From the NCBI GenBank assembly GCA_963555705.1, contig OY743176.1, positions 58,478,040-58,542,039 of the forward strand: a stretch of DNA of 64,000 nt, given 5' to 3'. The notes below the pieces were generated by a model that saw only the letters and a program-made list of their open reading frames with translations, searched no databases and was not told where the DNA came from. Position numbers and translations under genes: made by a program. Below, piece by piece: positions 22,591 through 31,110 of the stretch. How positions within the stretch are numbered: the first letter of the stretch is position 1; each line of letters begins with the position of its first letter. Source of the DNA: Ligustrum vulgare (taxonomy: Eukaryota > Streptophyta > Magnoliopsida > Lamiales > Oleaceae).

Positions 22591-23125
22591 ATTTTGGTAT
22601 TGCAAATAGTTAATTGATATAATTTGAATTATTGGAATTATATTGAAATTATGCATGGAATGTTAGGTTATGAAATCATACTTTGAGCATTTTAGGAATT
22701 AAGAATTGATTTTGGATTAATTTTGGAGTGGTTGATGATGTTGAAGTTTGATTTATTGTGTTTGAGTAGTGAATATGTGGAGGTTGAACATTTTTGTTGT
22801 ATTGTGGCATTTTGATTCCTCCTACAGGTTGGGTAAGTCCAACTTATAGGGGAGACTTTGCCGAAATTACTATAGGATTTTACAAATAAAAAATGAAGAT
22901 AATAGTAATTATAGGTGATTTTCACTATCATAGAATTAACCATACTAAATAAATAACTAAACAAAATATACTAGTAAAATTATGAAGTATTCAACGTAAT
23001 AAATTATCGTATGCATGTGATTTCAATTATTAATATATAGTTGGTTCAAATATATAACTATCATTACAAATATTCACTCAAAAGTAATTTTTTTTAATTA
23101 TATCTTCGCATATAGGTTATTAGAT

Positions 23126-24450
23126 ATGGATCGAGATTGGATGTACGGCAGGCGTAATACACATGAATATGTGAAAGGAGTTGAAGAGTTTATGAAATGT
23201 GCGGACGAACACATGAGAGAGAAAGGTGAAGCAATGATTTTGTGTCCTTGTTGTGATTGTAAGAATCTGAGAAAGTTTCGTAGTTTTGAGCAAGTGAAGA
23301 GTTATTTGATTCGTCGTGGGTTTAAAGAAGGTTATAAACGATGGATATGGCATGGTGAGAGTATGCTTCCTAGGACATGCACTAGTGATGATGAAGGTGG
23401 ACTGCAGGAGAATAATTTAGGCAATATTGATGAGAATGATGTGGAAAATGACAAAAATGATATGATAGACGAAATGATGCGTGATATACAAGGGGAATTC
23501 ATTGAAAAGCCTCATGTGTTCGATAGCTTGTTCAATGATTCTGAGAAGCCTTTGTTTCCTGGATCTAGAAAATTCACAAAATTGTCTGCTGTGTTGAAAT
23601 TGTATAACTTGAAAGCAAATAGTAGGTGGAGTGATAAGAGTTTCACGGCATTACTGGAACTCTTACGAGAGATGCTTCCGGAGGATAACGAGCTTCCTAG
23701 TTCAATTTACGAAGCAAAGAAATTGTTGTGTCCAATGGGAATGGAGATCGAGAGGATACATGCATGTCCAAATGATTTTATACTGTATCGAAATGAGTAT
23801 AAGGACTTGCATCTGTGTCCAAAGTGTGGGGCATCACGGTATAAGCGAAAGAACGAACATGAATGCTAATTCTGAGGATAAGAAAAGCCCTCCGGCAAAG
23901 GTGTTTTGGTACCTACCCGTAGTACCAAGATTTAAACGTTTGTTTGCCAATGAAAAGGATGCGAAGAACATGTGGTGGCATGCTGATGGGAGGAAACAAG
24001 ATGGAAAACTAAGACACGTGGCCGATTCTCCTCAATGGAGGAACATTAATAGATTGTTTCCTGATTTTAGGGGTGAAGATAGGAATCTTAGGCTTAGACT
24101 ATGTACAGATGGAATGAACCCGCACGGTAACATGAGTAGTCGACATAGCACTTGGCCTGTTCTTCTAACGATTTACAATCTTCCTCCTTGGTTATGTATG
24201 AAGCGCAAGTATATCATGTTGTCTTTGTTAATATCAGGGCCTAAACAATCGGGGAATGACATAGATGTTTATCTTGCCCCACTAATTGAAGATTTAAGAC
24301 TGATGTGGGATGAAGGTGTATCGGTGTTTGATGCACATAGCCAGATGAATTTCACCTTACGTGCTATGATATTTTGCACCGTAAATGATTTTCCCGCATA
24401 TGGTAACTTGTCAGGTTATACGAACAAAGGACCTAAAGCATGTCCCGTTT
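23126..24450 (+). pseudogene. tnp2: CACTA tnp2-type transposase, N-terminal half
   Basis: The first frame (23126-23869) begins MDRDWMYGRRNTHEYVKG, the transposase-associated domain (LCPCCDCKN). It continues as the start of the tnp2 family (GSRKFTKLSAVLKLYNLK, YEAKKLLCPMGMEIERIHAC, LCPKCGASRYKRK). A one-step frame change near 23860 moves the reading into the frame 23862-24458, with KVFWYLPVVPRFKRLF, LCTDGMNPHGNMSSRHSTWP and LISGPKQSGNDIDVYLAPL, all typical of the tnp2 catalytic region. It ends at KACPVCE. The normal C-terminal half is absent: within 40 bases the sequence becomes the accessory gene. Transposase of this kind binds the subterminal repeats and cuts the CACTA ends. The frameshift and truncation mean this copy is probably inactive, though the frame change could in principle be an unrecognised intron. 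Confidence 0.9.
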
Positions 24451-24485
24451 GTGAGTGAAAACTAAAAACCTGTGATTTATTTCAG

Positions 24486-27171
24486 GAGAAAAGTAAGAAG
24501 GCGAGGGATAGTCAAATGCGGAACGAGCATCCTCATTATTTGGGCTCAGCCGGATATGCGGGGATGAAGCCACATTGGCTAGTAAGTGACCCACTATCTT
24601 CTAGCTCTTCATGTGACATGATTAGCTCCTCAATTGTAAGCGAGGATCGCAGCCTAGATTGGGTTCGAGCTAGATTGAAGAAGAAAGAAGATGGAACGTA
24701 TTACATCCCCAACGAGAAAACGAGGGGGGTGTTTGATAAAATTGTAAGTATATCTTATCGATTTCTCATATATTCAATTGAAACTTACTTCAATTCTTAT
24801 ATTCAGTTTTCATTTTTTTTTAACAGGTAGAAAAAGCTGAGCAAGCCACGCAGGGGACATTTGTGTCGAGTAGACAACATGATATTCTGAGTGAAGCCCT
24901 TGGTAAAGAGGATCACTCTGGTAGGGTGAGGGGATATGGCGTGTATGTCACCACGCGGGATGTTTACGGCCGGCCCGATGATTACCTTAGACGATCGTGT
25001 GGGGTCGTATCAGTAGACGACATTAAAGATATCATCAAGAAGGAGATGGAGGATAGCATCACAGAGCGGGTCAGGCATCAAACCATGTCGGATGCAAAGT
25101 AAATTTGACAGTATGCAGAGCGCGTACCATAGTATGCAGAGTAAATATGATGCCATCCTCCAGCGCTTGGGCCTCAATGTTGATGCCGAGGTGGAGGTAA
25201 CTGCACAGCCCCGACCACCAACTCAAAGTAGTTGCCACTCTGTAAATCCAGACCCATTTGATGGTCTTCAGGTACTTACCAATAAAGTATTTGGTTCTGA
25301 GTATTGCTTTTTTTTTTTTTTTAAATGGAAAGGCCTGACATATATGTTGAAAAATAGAAGCCGATTCCCTGTCGTCTCGCCGTATTTGTTGATGGTGACA
25401 AGCAAATAGTGGCCAGCCGGATGGTTTATTCGTCCGGACCCGATACTGTGGTGCATCATCAACCACTCTGGCTTGATCATGTGAAGGTGTTAGTTGACCA
25501 TGTTATAGATGGTGCAGAAGCGTTCTATCTTCCAGTGCCATCTCAGCACCACACCACGGTGGGGGAAGTTATTGGAAGTTTTTTCCAATGGCCTAAGGAG
25601 TTGGTGATTTTTGGAGAGGTAATAAAATCGAGTTATATAAAAGTTTATGTCAATATTAATTTCTTTTAAATTTGTATCAGACGTGTTATAATGACAAAAA
25701 TTGTCTTATTGCAGGAAGAGGCCCCAAAAAAGATCGTAAAAAAATCTAATAAAGGGAAAATGCCTCAGAGTTTTGAATTGTCATCTACCCAGCGACTTGC
25801 GATAGTCGACGATGAGACTTTACTACGTCTGGGTGATAAATGCAAAATGTTAAACACCCTGGTCCTTCAAGTGCCTGTTGGTGATGACTACTATCAGGTG
25901 ACCGTAGATGCCTCCGTCTTCAATTGTACGTTCGAGGATGGTATTTTTGTTACGGTCGCAGACATTACCGATCTGCTTAAAATGCAATGGTTGGATACAT
26001 CTATCCTACAAATATTTGCATTGTAAGACTTCTGATCACAAATTACAACTTCAATTTAAATCATTGTTCGATCTCTATTTATTGGTGTCATTATTATTAG
26101 GTACCTTCATGAGTTATGTCAAGATTGCGGTATTGATTCAATTGGATTCATGTCTCCGTCACACATTGCATTGGTGTCGGTAAGAACAAATGCCAATGGT
26201 GTTGTAAATTATATGGACGAGACCATGAGAGCAATACAAACAAAGAAATTCATTCTAGCACCGTATTTTCAGGAGTAAGACCATTCTCTCTTGTTAACAG
26301 TTAATTTTTTTTTTTTTTTTTGTAATTTGAATCGCACATGTTTGAAGTTGTATTTACATGTTCATAATACGTAGGAACCACTGGATGTTGCTAGTGATTT
26401 CTCCTCAGAAGAGTACGGTGTACTTATTGGATTCAGCTAGTGCATTTAAGCATGACTTAGATATCAAGCCGTTATTGAATACGTAAGTTATGATAATTTT
26501 CATGAAATAATTGTGGAGTTGTGGTGAAATTGATTGTGGAGTTGTGGTTTCACTTTGATGAATATATGTTGTGATTGTTGAGAAGTTGTGATAGATTCAA
26601 TAGCAACGCGTCTATTTACAGGTTGGATAAGTTCAATTTATAGGGGAGACTCTGCCAAAATTTTTATAGAAATCTTAGTTTTTGTATTTATTTATTTTGT
26701 AACTGGTTCGAATAATTTAATTCAATTTTAGGGCTTTCAAACTATATTGGACACAAGGAGGCATTAGGGCAAGAGCCAATACAACGTGGCTAAAAATAAA
26801 GGTATGAAAACACATATTTAAAATATATTACAAATCTTTGAATTATTTGCATATTCTATTTAGTGTGATTATTAATGTTAGTTTTGAATGTGAAAATTTC
26901 AGTGTCCTCAACAGCCCGGAGGTTCTGAGTGTGGCTACTACGTCATGAAAAATATGTATGAGATAGTCACTGAACACTTTCAGCGTCCGTCGTTGGAAAA
27001 GGTATAAGTTATTGAACATGATAATTTTTAATTATGCCTTCATATTTTATTACAAAATAACTTATAATTCATTTTGATTATTTGTAGGCATTTAAAAAGT
27101 ATTACTCAACGGAGGAAATTGCTGAAATTCAAAACTTATGGGCTAAATACTTCGTCGATAGGTTTGTGTAA
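24486..27171 (+). CDS. CACTA accessory protein: transposase_24-like, DUF8039, Ulp1 protease
   Basis: Exons inferred from GT-AG borders: 24486-24743, 24827-25271, 25358-25618, 25715-26022, 26101-26274, 26375-26482, 26732-26801, 26903-27001, 27088-27171. The first two carry a transposase_24-like segment (HPHYLGSAGYAGMKPHW, EALGKEDHSGRVRGYGV). Heptads of the form MQSKFDS suggest a coiled coil. Exon 3 resembles DUF8039 of plant CACTA ORFs (MVYSSGPDTVVHH, FYLPVPSQHHTTVGEVIG, WPKEL). The last exons form a Ulp1/C48-type cysteine protease: His in NHWMLLVISP, Asp in VYLLDS, Gln and Cys in QPGGSECGYYVM. From 25358 to the stop at 27171 all phases join. One frame slip near 25085-25095 breaks the upstream part. 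Known Ulp1 proteins cleave SUMO; the substrate of this element-borne version is unknown. The 5' end is lost by fusion to tnp2. Confidence 0.8.
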
Positions 27172-27331
27172 ATCGACGTGTATTCAAACTTCTATTTACT
27201 CAATTACATGTGACATTGTCAATCTTGTAAATATAATTATTTCTCATTTATTTAACATTATTTTAATTATGTCGATTATATACATATTTGGTGATGTGCA
27301 TATGGAAAATGTTCAGTCCACGTTTCGATGA

Positions 27332-27595
27332 TTGCAGGTCATGACCTGCAGTGATCTGGATCATTGCAGGTGACGTCCAGGTCATTGCAGGTGACATCTA
27401 GGTCATTGCAGGCCATGATTTGCAGTGGTCTGGGTCATTGCAGGTCATGACCTGCAGTGGCCTGGGTCATTGCAGGTGACGTCCAGGCCATGGACTGCAG
27501 TGGCCTGGGTCATTGCAGGCCATGACCTGTAGTGGCCTGGGTCATTGTAGGCGACGTCCATGTCATTGCATGTCATGTCTAGGTCATTGTATTTT
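27332..27595. repeat. Minisatellite with CAGGTCATGACCTG palindromes
   Basis: About ten alternating units of the forms GGTCATTGCAGGTCATGACC and GGTGACGTCCAGGTCATTGC lie between the protease gene stop and the CACTA 3' subterminal repeats. The core CAGGTCATGACCTG is a perfect palindrome. It is non-coding and not present in the 1.0 kb derivative. Confidence 0.85.
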
Positions 27596-27914
27596 ACTCT
27601 ATAGGCAAATGAATTTCGTGCCCCAAAAAAAAATGATGAAAACGCGTCGGTTTTAAGGAAAACCGACGCCTAAAGTTTACACTTTAGGCGTCGGTTTTTT
27701 ATTACAACCGACGCGTAAATTTTTTTTTTTTTTTTTTTCAACTTTACTCGTCGGTTTATAAACAACCGACGCGTAAAAATAGCCTTTACGCGTCGTTTTA
27801 CAACCGACGCATAAAGTCTTCACTTTACGCGTCTGCTTCATACGCGTCGCCTCAAAAACCGACGCCTATTCTCTTAAATAACCGACGCGAAAGACTGTTT
27901 CTGTACTAGTGTAT

Positions 27915-29418
27915 GGAACAAGAGTGTTGGCAAAATGCGATGAATGCTGAACTTGAGGCACTTGTGGCAAATCAGACATGGGATGTTGTTCCATGTCCCT
28001 CGACTGTAAAGCCCATTGGCAGTAAATGGGTGTACTCGGTCAAACTTCATTCTGACGGTTCTCTTGAGCGCTATAAGGCTTGATTGGTGGCCTTGGGTAA
28101 TCGTCAGGAGTATGGCATTGATTATGATGAGACATTTGCTCCCGTTGCTAAAATGACCACAGTTCGTCTCTTGTTGTCGATTGCTGCTTCTCAGTCTTGG
28201 CCTTTACATCAGATGGATGTAAAAAATGCGTTCTTACATGGAGATCTGAAAGAAGAACTTTATATGAAGCTTCCCTCTGGTATGCCCCTTCCCGCAGTTG
28301 ACTCGGTATGTAAATTAAAACGTTCTTTGTATGGTCTCAAACAGGCTCCTCGAGCATGGTTTGATAAGTTTCGCAGTACTCTCTTGGCCTTCTCCTTCAT
28401 TCAAAGTCAGTATGATGCATCTCTCTTCTTGCACAACAGTCCAGCTGGTATAGTTTTTTTGTTGGTGTACGTTGATGATATTATTATCTCTGGGTCTGAT
28501 CTTGTCCTTATTCGGAAACTTCAAGAACACCTTCACTCGGTTTTTCATATGAAGGACCTTGGTCATCTAACTTACTTTCTTGGTTTGGAGGTTTGAACTA
28601 CACCTCATGGTATCTTCTTAAATCAGCATAAGTATGTTCAAGACTTGATTCAGTTGCTCGCCTTAACTGATGCTTCTGTTGTTGATACTCCATTAGAGCT
28701 AAATGTTAAATATCGCAAGGATGAAGGCGATATTATTCCAGATCCTACCTTGTATCGGAAACTGGTCGGAAGTCTTATTTATCTCACTATCACGCGTCCG
28801 AACATTTCCTTCGCTGTTCATACTGTCAGCAAATTTATGGATGCTCCTCGTCATCTTCACATGACAGCTGTCCGCCGCATTATTCGCTACCTCATTGGGA
28901 CTCCTGAGCGAGGGTTGATCTTCCCTAAGGGGACTCCTCTTCAACTCACCACTTATAGTGATGCTGATTGGGCTGGTTGTCCCGATTCTCGTCGCCCTAC
29001 CACTGGGTGGTGTATTTTTCTTGGAGATGCTCTCATTTCGTGGAAGTGTAAGAAACAAGATAGTGTTTCTAAGTCCTCTACAGAGGCTGAATACCGGGCT
29101 ATGTCTGCTGCTTGTTCTGAGATTGTGTGGTTACGCGGTCTTCTTACTGAACTTGATTTTCCCCAATTATATCCTACGCCTCTTCATGGAGATAACACTA
29201 GTGCAATTCAGATTGCTGCAAATCCTGTGTACCATGAGCGCACCAAACATATTGAGGTGGATTGTCACTACATTCGGAATGCCTATGATTCTAAAGTTAT
29301 CACTCTCCCACATGTCTCTACTAATCAACAAACTGCTGATATCTTCACCAAATCTCTGTCTCGTCTTCGTCATAACTTTCTCGTCAGCAAATTGATGCTT
29401 GTGGACTCACCAGCATAA
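27915..29418 (+). pseudogene. pol: Copia reverse transcriptase and RNase H, two nonsense codons
   Basis: This is the continuation of the Copia polyprotein after the CACTA. RT motifs include WVYSVKLHSDGSLERYKA, DETFAPVAKMTTVRLLL, QMDVKNAFLHGDL, LYGLKQAPRAWF and the catalytic YVDDIIISGSD. RNase H motifs include YSDADWAGCPDSRRPTTGW, SSTEAEYRAMS and QTADIFTKSL, and the stop is at 29418. TGA at 28081 interrupts after RYKA, where an arginine codon CGA is expected, consistent with methyl-CpG decay. TGA at 28594 interrupts after FLGLEV. There is no frameshift. The purine tract and 3' LTR follow. Confidence 0.94.
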
Positions 29419-29420
29419 AT

Positions 29421-29436
29421 TTGAGGGGGGGGGGGG
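29421..29436 (+). other. Polypurine tract of Copia
   Basis: TTGA followed by twelve G directly before the 3' LTR, the expected plus-strand priming site. Confidence 0.85.
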
Positions 29437-29619
29437 TATTATAATATCTTAAATATTCTCTTTCCTTGTACAGATTAGCATAAAATCAGGGATTGATTCC
29501 AAAATTCCCATATTGTATACTTTGATTTATTTCCTTGTATAGATATACTTTCATCTATATATATATATAACAAACCCAAAGTCTTGGGATTATCGAGCAA
29601 ACTATCGAGCATATTGACA
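29437..29619 (+). mobile_element. 3' LTR of Copia
   Basis: 183 bp, TATTATAATATC to ATTGACA, followed by the target duplication CCCAT. It matches the 5' LTR except for about six substitutions and a 2-base longer TA run. Confidence 0.93.
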
Positions 29620-29624
29620 CCCAT

Positions 29625-29934
29625 ATCTTCGAATATCCCCTGTCCCTGAAGATCCATATTTGGATTGAAGCACTTCATCTACTGGTATCCAGTTCTACCA
29701 TATTATCCACACTAGCATGGCAATTTTAGGAGACACTACATCATTCCAGATATACTTGAGAGTCAACTTCTTGGTTTTTCTATGCCTGATCAGATCAATG
29801 CAGGATTTGTTAGAAAATTTCCCATCAGCACTCAGCTTACAGTATAGAATATATTACTTTCGGGTAACAGGAATCTTACAAATTTCCTTGACGATGTTCC
29901 AAGGTAAATCAGCCAGTAATTTTGTGTTTATTGA
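29625..29934 (-). pseudogene. LINE fragment (zf-RVT region), upstream half
   Basis: Minus-strand coding remnants include SADGKFSNKSCIDLIRHRKT and YIWNDVVSPKIAMLVW, the region after the RT that precedes the RNase H-like domain in L1-type LINEs. It joins at the CCCAT duplication to the fragment at 18500-18804. The stretch at 29840-29934 is nearly identical to 56088-56170, a second copy of the same LINE family. Confidence 0.75.
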
Positions 29935-30460
29935 TGAATTCTTTTGCACCCACATTAAAGAACAGGATATATTCCCTGATCTATTAAAGACAACAATTGC
30001 ATCGCTAGAATTGTGCATAATTAATAAAGATTCATTATTTGTGAAATCAAGGAGAGGTCCCAATAAATTCTTAAAGATCTAGACTTAAAAATATTCAGGT
30101 TCATTTGATTTCAAACTATGCATTTATAACCTCATTTAAATATTTTTTTTCAGAGTTTGTCATTTCAGTTTCATTCTACGAATTACATTCATTAAATAGA
30201 CACATGGATCGCACTCAGATCATTAGAAAATGGTCAAGGCACTGCACATGTCTTTCTCGCCTAATCTATTTTTCCTATAACATGTTTCATATATAGAGAA
30301 GGGGTAGATATTAAATGGTAGCAAACTTAAATGTTCAAAATTATAAACGTTCAAGATTCACATATAAAGTATCATTCTTAAGCTTTGTATAAAGAAATAA
30401 ACTAAAATTTGAGTTTCCGCAAGCAGAGGTAACTTAAACTCTAGGACCAAATGGTATTTT
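29935..30460. repeat. F-box repeat fragment, copy C
   Basis: Resembles copies A and B. The first 150 bases carry the minus-strand segment LLDFTNNESLLIMHNSSDAI of the F-box-associated remnant. The rest follows the non-coding part seen at 3240-3440. The copy breaks off at about 30460 after CCAAATGGTATTT. Confidence 0.8.
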
Positions 30461-30590
30461 GTTCACCGATATCTCGCGACGCGAGATATTCCTTCAAGTG
30501 TACGGGTCGTGAGAAGTAATATAGTGGACCTTAGAGTCCGCATTATCGTCCCACGAGGACTGCTATTAATTACCGAAATACTGGTGCTGC
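30461..30590. mobile_element. LTR scrap with strong palindrome
   Basis: The text around TACGGGTCGTGAGAAGTAAT and TAGAGTCCGCATTATCGTCC resembles the start of the solo LTR at 51376-51460, so this is a small piece of that Gypsy-type LTR family. At 30469-30489 a 10 bp perfect inverted repeat ATATCTCGCG / CGCGAGATAT is separated by one base. Confidence 0.55.
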
Positions 30591-30596
30591 TGCTTC

Positions 30597-30840
30597 ATAG
30601 GAAAACAAGGAGGAGGTTGATTCACGATCCATTTTTGTTGGCAATGTTGCTTATGCATGTACCCCTAAGGAAGTTCAGCAGCATTTCCGGTCGTGCGGAT
30701 CAGTGAGTCGTGTGACTGTTTAGACTGATAAGTTTAGGCAGCCCAAGGGATATGCGTATGTGAAATGTCTTGAACAAGAAGCTATTCAAGAGGCTCTCCA
30801 ATTAAAAGAATCTGAACTGCATGGACGTCAATTGATATAG
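30597..30840 (+). pseudogene. Captured RRM of a nuclear poly(A)-binding protein (PABN)
   Basis: The frame gives [20 protein letters not shown], then a Glu-Val-Gln-Gln-His-Phe helix, and ends [17 protein letters not shown]. It has the RNP2 motif IFVGNV and an RNP1-like motif KGYAYVKC. The phrase [15 protein letters not shown] is characteristic of the single RRM of nuclear poly(A)-binding proteins, which bind poly(A) tails in the nucleus and stimulate polyadenylation. One TAG stop at 30721 interrupts the frame, and only the RRM is present. No intron is visible, which would suit a cDNA-derived copy, but the host gene's introns are unknown here. It is joined directly to an LRR fragment. Confidence 0.85.
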
Positions 30841-31110
30841 GAGGAAATTTCCCAAATTGGTTGTTAGAGAAAAACACATTACTTAGGGGACTCTACTTGA
30901 GAGATAATGCTTTTACAGGGATTCTCAAGTTGCTAACAAGCACCAATTCTGTCATGGAAACTTTTGATATATCTAGAAATAAGTTAAATGGAAATATTCC
31001 ATTTGATATGGGTTCAACTTTTCCAAATTTGTTTCAATTAAACATGTCAAAAAAATGCTTTTCATGGTCTTGTACCATATAGCATTGGTGCTTTGAACAA
31101 GGGGATGTAT
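30841..31110 (+). pseudogene. Captured leucine-rich-repeat receptor fragment
   Basis: The frame from 30843 reads FPNWLLEKNTLLRGLYLRDN and later METFDISRNKLNGNIPFDMG and FPNLFQLNMS, about three plant extracellular LRR repeats (LxxLxLxxNxLxGxIP) of the kind found in receptor-like proteins and kinases. A one-base slip in the A run at about 31047 changes frame; the next frame continues the LRR (AFHGLVPYSIGALNKG). There is no signal peptide, membrane segment or kinase. It abuts the PABN fragment on the left and the cut end of a Copia on the right. Confidence 0.8.

Larger units (their letters stand above)
21986..27911 (+). mobile_element. CACTA transposon, 5.9 kb, with tnp2 and Ulp1 genes
   Basis: The ends are CACTAGTAGAAAAACG and CTGTTTCTGTACTAGTG, flanked by the 3 bp duplication TAT (21983-21985 and 27912-27914). 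The insertion lies in the Copia coding region at the start of the RT domain; discounting the element and one TAT leaves the Copia frame continuous. Subterminal arrays are CGTCGGTT/AACCGACG (22020-22060 and 27640-27900). A CT-rich leader (22080-22220) ends in a donor-like GTAAGA, and a TG/TA microsatellite intron (22240-22590) follows. Coding regions are a truncated tnp2 and a DUF8039-Ulp1 gene. The 1.0 kb element at 3743 is its deletion derivative. Confidence 0.95.
18805..29619 (+). mobile_element. Copia retrotransposon with nested CACTA
   Basis: A complete element bounded by two near-identical LTRs of about 182 bp and by the 5 bp target duplication CCCAT (18800-18804 and 29620-29624). It carries primer site, gag, protease, integrase, RT and RNase H in one frame on the plus strand. 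The frame is broken by four nonsense codons and by a 5,926 bp CACTA insertion. Without the CACTA it would be about 4.9 kb, typical of plant Copia. It lies inside a LINE. Confidence 0.95.

Noticed and set aside
22063..22656. Open frames rich in Tyr, Ile, Cys and Val
   Set aside because: They are read through TG/TA microsatellite in the CACTA leader and carry no conserved segment.
28958..29395. A 145-codon plus-strand frame overlapping RNase H
   Set aside because: It is an out-of-frame shadow of the well-supported Copia RNase H frame.
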